From positions 992,001 to 1,056,000 of the forward strand of contig JASXTE010000003.1 of NCBI GenBank assembly GCA_030280995.1: 64,000 bases of DNA, in the 5' to 3' direction. The DNA is from Hemileia vastatrix (Eukaryota; Basidiomycota; Pucciniomycetes; Pucciniales; Zaghouaniaceae). The position numbers and the translations under genes were made by a program. Positions 34,093 to 45,655 of the stretch are shown here, in pieces. The notes below the pieces were generated by a model. The model was given only the letters and a program-made list of their open reading frames with translations. It was not told the DNA's origin and did no database searches. How positions within the stretch are numbered: position 1 is the first letter of the stretch; every line of letters starts with the position of its first letter.

Positions 34093-37000
34093 ATGGACCA
34101 TCAAATTCACTGGCCTTCCGAACTAGGCTCTTTTACTCGCACCCTGGATCCCTTCTCCCTTGACCTTGCCCATAACATTCAAATCTCAAAATATCAAAGC
34201 TCAAAAACTGCTCTCTCTCTTATCCTAGCCCACACTGACGGCCCTCTCGTCAATGCCTTTTTCGTCGTCCCTACTGAAATCTTCAATGACTCTGGTGTCC
34301 CTCACACTCTAGAACATCTCATTTTTCTAGGCTCAGAAACGTCTTTCTTTCTTCATTTCTTCCCCTCCCTATCAAACACTCATCTTTATTGGATTATCTC
34401 TCATGTATCCCAGTTTTCCTTACAAGGGCATCTTGGATAGCTTGGCTAATCGTGCTTTTGCTAGAGGAACCAATGCCTGGACTGATACAACTCACACAGG
34501 TAACTTCTACGCATTCTTTCTCCACTCTTACTTATTCTGTTTCCCTTGATCTTACCATTTTTACGGCTTTTTTTCTAACAATAAACTCTCCTTTTTCACA
34601 AAAATAGCCTATACAGTCACTACTGCTAGCTCAGATGGTTTTTTGCGTCTTTTGCCCGGTTGGTTCTCGCCTTCATCCTCATCTTCTGTGTCGTACGCGT
34701 ACTCACTCTGATTCTATGAATACAAGTTTATCTTGATCACGGTCAGTGAAAGCCAAATTTCTCATTTTTCTCTCAACTTCTATTATCTTTTCTCTTTACT
34801 GCCTTCCTGAATCATCCTCATTTTTTGCAGTTTTATATCCTACCATTACCTCTGAAGGATTCACCACTGAGGTTTATCATCTCAATGGAAAAGGTGAAGA
34901 TGCTGGCGTAGTTTATAGTGAAATGCAAGGTGTTCAAAATACTAGTAATGATATCATGACTGTCAAGTGATTTGGTTTTTTCATTCATCAGTCAAGTTAA
35001 TTTTTTACTTGAGAACCTTGGAATGCTCATCAGATTCTCTTGCCAATTACCAACAGAAACCAACACACGCTCTACCCTCCTACTAGTGCTTATCGTAGTG
35101 AAACAGGCGGTCTCATGGAAGCTTTGAGAGTATTGACGGTCGAGCAAAGTTGTTACCCTCATTTTCAATATATTTTCTTTTCATCCATTGACCCAATCCT
35201 TAAATAGTTCGAAATTATCACGCCGAGTATTATAGGCCTCATAACTTGGTACTGTTTGTCACCGGCAAGGTTGATCCAACACAATTATTGCAAGTCCTTG
35301 TTGATAAAGTTGAACCCAGCTTGATCAAACACGGCCAAGTTGGTTACCCCAAAAATTGGAAGCGCCCCTTTTTAGAAACTAGTAGTCATAACTCCCTTCA
35401 ATTGGAGAAAAGTAAAACTGAAATAGTTCAGTTTCCTGAAAAAGATGAGAGTCAAGGTGAACTTATGATCACATGGCGAGGTCCCCCCTCTTCTGTTTGT
35501 ATTATTTTCTCCTTTTTTTTTGACTTGCTTTTTGCATATTTGAAGGTTTGTGTTAATTTATTATTCCTTTTTATAACAAATTATAGGACCATTTGACTCT
35601 AGCGGCTTGGGAAATTATATCTACTTATCTTTCCGACTCGCCTGTTAGTCCTCTGGCAAAAAAATTTATTGGTGTGCTATTCATTCTCCATATCCACTAA
35701 ATACATACCTGAATATATACCAAGAGAAAATCTAAATGTTAAATTGGTTCTTGATTGAAAGTTAATTTGTTGTTTTCTCTCTCTCTCATTTTGATCAAAC
35801 ATTTTAGAACTTAATGAGCCACTAGCCACTGGTAAGTTAGAAAAAAGAGAGCCTGGTCATCCTCAATGATGATTAAATCTCCTCAAATTGTACCAATCAG
35901 TCGCTCATCAAAATTGATTCCTCCAGACATTAATTTCAATTTGACGGAAGCCGAAACTACTCTCATTACTATTTATCTTTCCTCAGTTCCTTCAGAACAT
36001 TTGGATGATATCTCTTTAAAAGTCAAAGAAGTGATCCAAGAGGAATCGGACCGAATTGATATGGATAGACTCAATACGGTCCTTGAAAGAACCCGCTTAC
36101 AAAGTATAAATGCTTTTGAGACTGATCCTTCAAACAATCTAGTCACTTCTGTCGTAAACGATCATCTTTATGGTCTATCAAATGGTTCAGATTTGCTTGA
36201 GGACTTGAAAAATATAGGTCAAAGATTCCAACAACTTAGTAAATGGACTCAACAAGACTGGTCGCACCTTATGAAAAGGTTCGGTCATATTATTATTGTT
36301 GTTGATAACTTTTATCAGAAAAACATTTTTATGCAACTATTTTAACTTATGATCTTCATCTGTTTATCTTCAGATTGCTAGTGGAAGGCCCCAGTCTGAC
36401 AATCATTGGCAAGCCTTCCGCAGCTCTTGCAAAAAAACTAACTCAAGATACTGATGCTCGTGTAAAAGCAAATGTTAAAAAATTTGGAGCAGAAGGTCTC
36501 AAGAAATTGGACGAAAAATTGAAACATGCTCAAGAAGTTAATGAAAGGCCATTCTCCGATCAAGTTCTCAAAGATTTTCCGATTCCTGATCTTAAGAGTA
36601 TTCACTGGTTTTCTGTAGAGACTGCAAGAGCCCACAGAGTTAAAGGCTTAAATTCTGCTCTTCAAAACAAAGTTGACGCAGACAATGCTAATATTAACTT
36701 GTTTATACAATATGATCGTGAATTTTTCTTTTTTTGAAATAATAAACATGCAACAAGCAACGATTTTCAACTAACCGATATTTTTTATCTATCATTCCTT
36801 AGATGTCGACTCCAATTTTTTAAGACTAGCCGTTCACATGTCACCATCAAATATTCCGTCCGAACTAATTCCTTACTTACCAATTTATATCGATTCATTC
36901 TTTTCTTTGCCTATCACCAAACCTGATGGAAAAACACTTACCTACGAACAAGTGGTTCATCAGCTTGATGGCGAGACTGTCGACTATTCTATTAACATTG

Positions 37001-38019
37001 GAAATTCGCTCAATGAAACCCTTGAATTGAGTTTAAAAGTAGAAAAAACGCGATATGAATCTGCTATTGCTTGGCTACGTGATCTGTTACACGGTAGTGT
37101 TTTTGATGTTGATCGGTATTTTTTTTAATATTTTTAATATTTTTTGTGTTGCAATAAAAACAATAGTATAGATTTATTTAAAGAACTAATTAATTAATAT
37201 CGCTTTTTGATTTTTTTAATAGACTTAAAATTACGGCCGCCAAAGCACTTCAAAGTTTACCCAGCGTAAAACGTGAGGGTAATGAGGTGGCATCTGCCCT
37301 TTCAAAACAGTTGATCTATGATCCGAAATTGGCTTTATCAACTGGAATCAACCTATTTGTTCAGGATGAACATCTTCCTATCATACTTGAAGAGCTCAAC
37401 AAGACCCCTGATCAAGTCGTTCAAAAACTTAAACAATTGAGAGAACATTGTAAGCCCCCAATATCAACTTTTTTATTTAAACTTTTGCCAAAGTTAAGAT
37501 TCAAAGTATGTTCCGGTCAAGTTGCTGAAAAAAATTGACATCATTCATTTATTTATAATAATCTTTCAAAATATAAATAAATGTGCGCTTGAAAAATAGT
37601 TGTCAACCCCGAGACTACTCGGGTCAGCGTTGCTGGGGACATAATATCTTTGAAAGAACCTAAATCAGCTTGGGTCAAAAACTTTGTGTCTGTTCCTGTG
37701 CGTAATATTATATTTATATGATTTATACCTATAGTAACAATAATCGCCATTCATTCTAGACAATTGATTGATTGATTGTTTTTTTACAGACAGCACAACT
37801 TAAACCACCACTTTATGCAAGTGATGTCCTTAGCCGAGAGGCTAGAACCCCATCAGGTCAAGTAGTGGTGATGAGCATGTCAACTATTGAATCCAGTTAT
37901 GCTTCTCATTCAGCTAAAGGTTCGCCCTGTTGATTTTCTATTTGTAACAAATTTTATGACAAAAATTCATGGTATTATTATTGTTTTTTTCATATTATTT
38001 ATAATGGTCATTTTATACC

Positions 38020-38076
<57 letters not shown>

Positions 38077-39073
38077 AGGACCTTTGGGCTTCAGTCATCC
38101 TGATCTTCCAAAAGTCAGAGTTGCGATTGGTGTTTTAAATGCTATGGAGAGCTATTTATGGAAAGCAATTCGGGGGACTGGCTTAGCATATGGAGCGACC
38201 ATTAGTTATGACCCTGAAGCAGGAATAATAAGTCTTGGCATCTACCGTAGCCCAGATAGTTTCAAAGCATTTAACGAAGCTGGACGAGTAATCAAAGACC
38301 TATTAGCTAAAAAGGTACTTGAAATATATATATTATCAAGTCTCCTATCGGATTTTCTTTTATATTTTGCTGATTTTGATTTTTCTACTGGCATGAATCT
38401 GGTGGTAATATGTTTAGATTAAGTTTGATGAGTTGACCCTAGAAACAGCAAAAAGTTCATTGGCTTATTCCATGGCGAATCTTGAAAAGACAGTTGGGAG
38501 TGCGGTAAGGAGGTTTTTTATCCAATTTTTCGCTTTTAAAAAAATCGCAGAATAGTCATGTTTTCTGTCTATAAATTTTTATTTGATTGGCAAGGCCTAC
38601 CAGTCTTTTATCAATACGAGTTTGAAAATGGTGAATTCAAGTTATAATCGAGACCTGCTAGAGAAAATGAAGGTAAGTAATATGGAAGATTATTTTTAAA
38701 TAAATTCAAGATTAGGCGCAAAAAGAATCTTCCTTCTTACATTCACATGCAGGGATATGTGAGAGATGTGAGTTTTATGTTTGACTATTAACTAACACCA
38801 TTGCTTGATGTGATTATATAGGGCGTCACGGTCGATGAAGTTTTGGAAACAATTGAAAAATACCTATTACCAATTTTTGATCCTAAAACCTCATTTGGTG
38901 CGGTAGCCAGCTCGATATCCAAAGCTGGTGAAATCGGGAAGGCTTTAGAGCATTTAGGGTATCAGGTTCAAATTAAGACGTTGAATGCTGGATCTGATGA
39001 TGAAGATTCTGGTTCTGATTTTGGTGGTGAGTCTGATGAGAATGATGAAAGTCATGGTCAAGTAGGAGTATGA
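34093..39073 (+). CDS. M16-family metallopeptidase (yeast YOL098C/Sdd3-like), 19 exons
   Basis: The exons are 34093-34340, 34414-34499, 34608-34658, 34727-34741, 34831-34966, 35057-35148, 35208-35494, 35587-35671, 35808-35835, 35901-36278, 36374-36717, 36803-37115, 37223-37449, 37600-37697, 37790-37919, 38079-38314, 38424-38504, 38595-38672 and 38822-39073. They total 3165 nt (1054 residues), close to the roughly 1040 of YOL098C-type proteins. The inverted zinc motif is HTLEH (His71, Glu74, His75) in GVPHTLEHLIFLGSE. A third ligand Glu should lie within TEVYHLNGKGEDAGVVYSEM (residues 146-165). Downstream blocks YYRPHNLVLFVTGKVD, IIGKPSAAL, SPDLPKVRVAIGV-like (HPDLPKVRVAIGV) and GLAYGATISYDPEAG match the family. 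The C-terminus is acidic (SDDEDSGSDFGGESDENDE). No transit peptide is seen, so a cytosolic peptidase degrading peptides is inferred. Exons 4 (15 nt) and 9 (28 nt) are very small, and several donors are weak (GTCTTT, GTTGGT, GTTAGA). Confidence 0.9.
38020..38077 (+). repeat. (CT)n(TA)n microsatellite ending at a splice acceptor
   Basis: Inside intron 15 of the M16 gene (37920-38078), about 16 CT dimers are followed by about 12 TA dimers. The run ends directly at the AAG acceptor before exon 16, so it forms the pyrimidine tract and the last bases of the intron. Confidence 0.9.
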
Positions 39074-39524
39074 TAGATAATGATAGGGTAAGTAGAATGA
39101 GAGAGGAATGGGTGATTTATTTTGTTTAAGGGTTTAGGTTTTTTATATTCATGTATTTATTTGGAGAGAAAGAGCAAAGAGAACATTAGAGATTTCATTG
39201 CTAAGGCGAATCAATTACATCATTGAATCGAACATGGGCATCTAAGGGTTATTCGAAATGGAATGCATGTATGCATACAGACCCACACACAGAGAGAGAG
39301 ACCACATTGCATAATCAATTCCAATTCCGCTTGTCAGTTTTCATTTTACTCTTTCCTCTTAACGTGATAAAGTGATTGCGTCATTCGTCTAGATCACTTC
39401 CTTAGGAGAGTTTTATTTTTAAAAAAAATCGATTCATTTCAACTAAACAAATAAATCCATAAAGAATATTATTATATATATATCTTATTATAATTACTAT
39501 TATTATTATTTCTTCTTCTTTAAA
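39074..39524 (+). other. Spacer between the M16 and UBX genes
   Basis: A 451-bp spacer. A GAGAGAGAGA tract lies at about 39290 and an AT-rich TATATATATATC stretch at 39472-39484, about 45 bp before the UBX start codon, which could serve as its TATA region. Nothing else was seen. Confidence 0.55.
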
Positions 39525-41810
39525 ATGTCAAATGATGATCACTCGATTTCAGAAGCTATAGCTCAATTTAGTTCTATCACAGGTTTGCAAGTTGACCAAG
39601 CAAGGTTCTTTGTCGAAAGTGCTAATGGAAATGTCGAGGTCATATTTCACTTTCTTTTTTGATTTTGAATAATTCTTATTCTTATATCACTTTGCTTTTT
39701 TGATAAACTCATATGTATATGTATATAATCCAATTTTTTTTTTTTTTTTGGAATTTCTTATCTAGGCCGCATTATCTACTTATTATGAAACGGTTGGAAC
39801 TACGAATTTGGGTTCGACTACTAGTTCAGAAATACATGATGAACAAGAGATTGAATTTAATCAACCTTCTGAACCTTCGATGACAACTGCATTTAGTGGT
39901 CCAAGAACTTTAAGTGGTCAACCTGCTGATCAACTACCTGAAGAATGGAAAACAAAATCTAACCCTCAACCTTCTTCTAAAAATCAAAAATCCGGTCCGA
40001 GAGGGATCACTGGATTTAATGACTTAAAAGGGTAAGATTAGAATTTTTTTTTATTTTTTTATTTTTTTTTGTATTTTGTTTTCAGAATCTGAGTTTAAAT
40101 ACTTTTATTTACTGTTTTATTTCATCTTTTTGGTCATTCTATAGTCAGCCTAGTACCACTCGGTCGCGTGGTGGGATTTCAACTCTTAAAGACATCTTAG
40201 GATCCTCATCAGGTGGTCCTTCAATGATGGGTGACAATAACTCAGATGATGAGGATGATGATGATGATATGGGTCAATCTCAGCCACCCGATCTTTATGC
40301 CGGTGGAGGAAGAAGTGGATTGAATGTTCAAGATCCTGCCCAAGCTAATAAAAAAGCAGATGGGATTGTGGAAGATATTCTTAGAAAAGCCAGAGAGTGA
40401 GTCATATATTACTGATCGCATGTCCTATTTAGATGAGAGTTGGGACATGATCATTACATCATGCATGTTTGTGGTTCATGTTGCCCAGTTTGTAGATATG
40501 AATATTTAAACAAAGCAACAATGAGTGGATAGCCAACCAAATCAAAATAGTTTTCATAGATATTTCACTTGATTTTTTTGACCTTTATTTATATATATAT
40601 ATATATATGTGTGTGTATGTTTGTTAGGGCTGGTAGTGGTCCCGGTCCCTCGATATCTTCAAGGCCTCCTCCACGTCAGGCTTTTTTTGGTAGTGGTAAG
40701 TTTTTGATTCATAGTTTGAGTGAAATTTGACTACTGGATGGGGCCTTTTTTCAGGATAAGACTGATAGACAGACGATTGTTACTTTTATTAAGCACATAC
40801 TCTTGGATCTGAAGATGTTCCTTCACGAGCTATTGAGTCAACTGCGAGTCAACTTTCTGGGCGAAACGCTCCCAGGATGGGTGGCAATCCGATGCCTGGA
40901 ACATTTGGACACTTGAGTGATGGTATGGATGAAAATCACAGCGAAGATGAAGAAGTGGAAAAACATTTAACGTTTTGGAAAGATGGATTTTCGATTGAAG
41001 ATGGACCATTATTGCAATATGATGATCCTAAAAATAAGGAGATATTAGATGCTATTCGTTCTGGGTAAGTAAAATCATTAACATTATCATAATATGGTCA
41101 TAATATAATACAAATTTATATATATATATATATATATAAGAGCACACATGATGATTAACATGATCATTTATAACATTTTCATATATATGTATATATATAT
41201 ATGCCGGTTGAAATCATTTTGATCATGATGTGATGTGTTGTCAGTCGAGCGCCATTGGATCTTTTAGGAGTCAAGTTAAATCAGCGTGTTACGATGCGAG
41301 TCCAAAAACGATTGGGAGAAAATTATGTTGCACCTCTGAAAAAGCCAGCTAAACCATTTTCAGGAAGTGGCAATCGATTGGGTAGTCCGGTTCCTCAGAA
41401 TTTGAATGTTGGGTCTAGCTCGATGGCCACTGCCAGCACCTCAACCACCGGAGCAGGTCCAGCGGAGCCTATTTTTGAAGTAGATAATTCATTACCAGTG
41501 ACGAGTGTGCAGATTCGGTTTGGGGATGGAAGCCGGATGGTGACGAGATTGAATTATCATCATACGGTGGGTGATATCCGAAGACAGATTCAAGCGTGAG
41601 TGAGAAGAGTGGTTTTTCTAGATATATGTGTGAGGATGAATGATGATGATGATTGAAAACCAATGATTTATGGATAGGTCTAACCCACAACTGGCTAGTC
41701 GTGGATATGTTCTGCAGACGACGTTTCCATCACGAGATCTGGTGGATGAGCAGCAGACGGTTGAAGAGGCAGGCTTGCTAGGCTCGGTGGTTGTGCAGAG
41801 ATTTGTGTAG
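39525..41810 (+). CDS. SHP1: p47/Shp1-type UBX protein (UBA, SEP, UBX), seven exons
   Basis: The exons are 39525-39638, 39766-40031, 40145-40396, 40628-40695, 40794-41064, 41245-41595 and 41678-41810, all phase-consistent, totalling 1455 nt (484 residues). Residues 1-45 form a UBA-like helix bundle ([19 protein letters not shown], then AALSTYYE). An acidic DDEDDDDD run and [15 protein letters not shown] lead to the SEP domain in exons 5-6 ([39 protein letters not shown]). A C-terminal UBX domain follows ([38 protein letters not shown]). UBA-SEP-UBX is the architecture of p47/Shp1/Ubx1, the adaptor that links Cdc48/p97 to ubiquitinated clients and membrane-fusion or degradation tasks. It is somewhat longer than the yeast (423) or human (370) protein because of linker length. 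AATAAATAG at about 41878 is a likely polyadenylation signal. Confidence 0.93.
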
Positions 41811-41904
41811 TGGGAAGGAAGAGAGAGGGAATGAATGGATCAATAGAAATCGAATCCATTAAATTGTTGTTGAATATAAATAAATAGAAATTGTTGTTGG
41901 GGGT

Positions 41905-41920
41905 ATTCGATATAAAAGAT
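41905..41920 (+). promoter_or_regulatory. TATA-like element upstream of the F-box gene
   Basis: TTCGATATAAAAGATC lies about 115-130 bp before the ATG at 42034. Between them are a C/T-rich stretch and four tandem GCTGTTT units (about 41959-41986), typical of a fungal core promoter and leader. Confidence 0.45.
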
Positions 41921-42033
41921 CAACTCTGTTTGAAATCTTTCTCTCTCTCTTTCTCTTGCTGTTTGCTGTTTGCTGTTTGCTGTTTTCATTCTGTTTCTTG
42001 CCTTGTGATCCTTGCCTTCTGCTGTCTGCTGCA

Positions 42034-44122
42034 ATGGCTTTCCCTTCTCCTTCTCCTTCTTCTCCCTTGCCCTCCGCTGCCCCGCCCCGCTCTGCAAAGG
42101 CACGCAGGCGTCGCCACTTGCGCCGTTCCTTTCCTCCCCTCCCTCCCTCTCCCCATAAATCCTCTTTCAATCGTCTCCTTCGTCCCTCCCTCACTGCTCT
42201 TTCTCCTGTCCATCCATCCCACATTCACTCTCTTCCCGCTGAGATCTTTGACCGCATCTTCCAGCTACTTCCCGATATCGCTGGCTTTCCTCCTTCCTTT
42301 CGCTCTCGTCATGACCATTATGGTTTCTCCAATTCTCATCCTGCTACCGACTTTCCTCCCTCTCATCCTAATGAGTCCGAAGGCCCTTATTGGTATTCTC
42401 CTCCTCTTCGATATCGTCTTGTTTGTCGTCGATGGGCATATGTAGCTGCTCAAGTATGTTTCTTTTCTTTTCTTTTCTTTCTTTTCCTTCTTCTCTCTCT
42501 CCTCTCTCTCCTCTCTCTCCTCTCTCTCCTCTCTCTTCGATCATCCTCCCCCCCCCTCACTCACTCACTCCTTCTTTCGTCCTTCTTAGGTCTTCTATCG
42601 TCATCTTGCCGTCGCTTCTCTCTCTCGTCTTATTGCTCTCGCCTCACTCTTCCACATCGCTCCTCATCTCGCTATCTACGTCCGATCTATCGCTATCACG
42701 CTTCCTCCTCTCTCCCCTCTCCCCTCTCGGACTCAACTCTACACACTCTTGGCTCCTCTCTCCTCTCTTCGCTCCCTCTCATTATCCGGACTTCCTCTCG
42801 GTCTGCTCTTTAGAGCTCCACTCTCCGCTGATCATTTTTTTGATTCTTTTTATCTTCCCTCCTCTCTTGTCCGTCTCGCCCTCCACTTTCTTCCCGGTAA
42901 CAGTGAACTCGTCACTGAATCTTATTATTCATCCAACCCCTTTTCTTTCTCTCCCTTTATTGACCCTTCTCCTCCTCCTCGTCTTCGTCTTCCTTATCTA
43001 CACCCTGTCCATTCTCTTGATGCGGATGACGATGAAGATGCCGAAGCTCCTCCTTTTATTATGTATCTACATGCTGCTGAACTCAACCTCCTTGTATTCT
43101 CCCTTCCAAATCTTAGATCTCTTCATCTTTTAAACTTTATCTCCCACCCATCTCGATCTCTCCAATCTTATTTTACTGATGACAACATGCGATCGAGTCC
43201 TAAACCTAGACTCCTGTCGCTCAGTTTTGATCAGTGTTTGTTCATAGAAGAAGATTGGGAGTTTTTTGGTCTTCATTTTGGAGATTCGTTGATCGAAATC
43301 ATGGCCAATGAAACCTGGCTTGGTGGAAATAACATTTCCCCATTTATTTACCGCACTCCACCTTCATCGGAGGCTCCTCCTAAAAAAATAGGTCTGGTCG
43401 GACTAGAAAACTTACTGTCCAAGTGTCAAAGTCTTGAGCGGCTGTCAGTCACTCTTAAAAACTGGGAACCTCCATTGTCTATGTTGCAGGAATGGAAGTC
43501 GAAATATGGTTCGATGATCCAGGAAGATGATGAGTTGTCTAGTGAAGAGGATGGACCCTCTAGAATTTCTCAACATTCTGCTCCTCAGAATGTCAATGAT
43601 AAATTTCATCATTTGTCTTTGGCTTCTTCTTCCTCATCTTCTTCTTCCTCATCATCATCTTCTTCTCCCCGAAAATCAAAAAAGTTGTCTCTTTCTCGTT
43701 CCCGACTTTCTCGAATCATGGCTCGACCATCGTCTCCCGCTACATCATCATCGTCAGACATTCAGGGCGGATTAGACAATTTACCATTCCTCTTAGACCA
43801 AGCCATTCCTCATCTCACCTGTCTTCGTTATCTATCGGTCACAGGGGGTTTATTCTCACCTCAAATCTTTTTTTCCCTTCCACCTCGTTTAAAACGATTT
43901 GAGCTTTTGAATTGCCATTCGAATGGAATCGATGGAAAAGTCTTAAAGAATGTGTTGTTGAGTTGTGGAAAGAAAAGGTTGTCGCCTTCTTTTGGGTTGA
44001 AACAGATCGCAATTAGGGGGATGTTAGGTGATGGATGGGGGCATGAAGAGAGATGGGAAGTTCAAAAAGTGTGTTGGGAGATTGGTGTCAAGTTGATGGT
44101 GGATGATTTTCGGTGTTGGTAA
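42034..44122 (+). CDS. F-box protein, two exons
   Basis: Exon 1 is 42034-42453 and exon 2 is 42590-44122, with a phase-0 intron of 136 nt filled with CTCTCTC repeats. The total is 651 codons (650 residues). A Ser/Pro-rich N-terminus with an RRRRHLRR patch (24-31) precedes HSLPAEIFDRIFQLLPD (65-81), the first helix of an F-box. YRLVCRRWAYVAAQ (127-140) matches the F-box C-terminal helix, so a Pro-rich insertion of about 45 residues splits the domain. The rest has scattered leucine-rich segments (LRSLSLSGLPLG, LRSLHLLNFI, LRYLSVTGGLF) and may form an irregular LRR-like substrate-binding region. A Ser run (about 484-501) and basic SRSRLSR follow. The inferred role is a substrate receptor of an SCF-type ubiquitin ligase. 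The substrate is unknown, and no closer family is recognised. Confidence 0.8.
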
Positions 44123-44177
44123 AAAGTTTGAGGGGGGTTTTGTTTCACTCAACTCCCAATAACCAAAAGTTTGTTCC

Positions 44178-44208
<31 letters not shown>

Positions 44209-44223
44209 TAACTTATATTTTTC

Positions 44224-44255
<32 letters not shown>

Positions 44256-44939
44256 CTGATATCTAAACCTTTAAACTTAAAGAAGTAAATTTTTTAAAAA
44301 TAAAGCTAAAAAGCTAAAAAAATAAACAAAAAAAAAAGTAGAAAAAAAGAAGTGAAAGTTGAAAGTTTATTTCTATTACATTTTCATGATTAGTATTTTG
44401 AATGTGTTATATGGACTTTTATTTATTTGTTTTTTGTTTGGTTGGGTTATGAATTTAGAGTGTTTATTGTGGTTTGTGGTATGCGTTTATCGGTTTGTTT
44501 GTTTTTTTTGAGAGGAGGGTGGGTGTTAGAGGGGTTGAGGTTCAAATAGTTTGGGGTTCAGGGTTGAAGTTTTTTCTGGCGGCTAAGGCGGGGCTAGGGG
44601 TTATGTGATACCTAACTATTTATCTATATATATATACATATTGTTGATAAATGCTTTTTTTGTTAAATGAGTTTAAGTTGGTTAGTTTTTGGTTTAAAGT
44701 ATATATCAATATATCAGTGTTGATTGTGATTGTGAATGTCATGATCATGGTCATGATTGGGTGTCGTGTTATAGATTTTGGGTATGGAGATTGGTTTTGG
44801 TTTTTGTGGGTTGGTTCAGTTTAAGTTGGTGTTAGTTTGGTGTGGATGGTTTGGTTTGGTTTGGTTTATTGTTGATGGGTTAGGTATTTTTATTTATTGT
44901 GATTTTATGGTGTTTTAGTGTGAGTGTGAGTGTGAGTGT
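44123..44939 (+). other. Low-complexity spacer after the F-box gene
   Basis: T- and G-rich on the plus strand, with a T run (about 44178-44204), (TA)n at 44225-44249, GGTTTGGTTTGG repeats near 44850 and (GTGTGA)n near 44925. No coding or RNA gene was seen. It grades into degenerate satellite units. Confidence 0.7.
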
Positions 44940-45123
44940 GAGTGAGGATCTAGAGTTTGTTTTAGATTGAGTGAGAAGTGTTTTTGGTTGTTGTTGTTGT
45001 TGTTGTGTTAGTTTTAAAGAGATACTCTTATTTTGAAGTTTTGTTTTGTTTCTACTTTTCTTCTTCAGCAGTTAGATTAACATTTGTTAAGTGAGCAAGT
45101 GATGATCAGTGAGTTGGAGGTTT

Positions 45124-45129
<6 letters not shown>

Positions 45130-45171
<42 letters not shown>
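45130..45171 (+). repeat. Poly(T) run of about 42 bases within a degenerate satellite unit
   Basis: A pure T tract lies between GGTTTAGA and AGAAAGAGTGAG. The same flanking words occur without the long run in other units, so it is a local expansion. Confidence 0.9.
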
Positions 45172-45175
<4 letters not shown>

Positions 45176-45481
45176 AGAGTGAGTCAAGGTTGTAGTGGTG
45201 GTTATATTAGTTTTACAGAGATACTCTTATTTTGAATTAGTGTTTTTTCAAGGAGGGAGGGAGGGGGGGAGGGGGGGGGGGATTTGATTGTTTTTGTAGA
45301 GTATGGAGTGTCTTAGTAAATGTGAGTGAGTATCATTAGCTTAGAGGTTTTGATGTTTGTTTTACATTTAAAAAGTAGTGTTTCTGATTATGGTGGTGAT
45401 TGGGTTAGGTTTAAAGATACTCTTCTTTAAAGTTGCTCATTTTTTTAAAGGGGGGATTTGATTGTTGTTGTAGAATAGAAA

Positions 45482-45655
<174 letters not shown>

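Noticed and set aside
42390..43133. Long plus-strand frame of Ser/Leu-rich sequence in the F-box gene
   Set aside because: It is an alternative-frame shadow of C/T-rich F-box coding DNA and the CT-rich intron.
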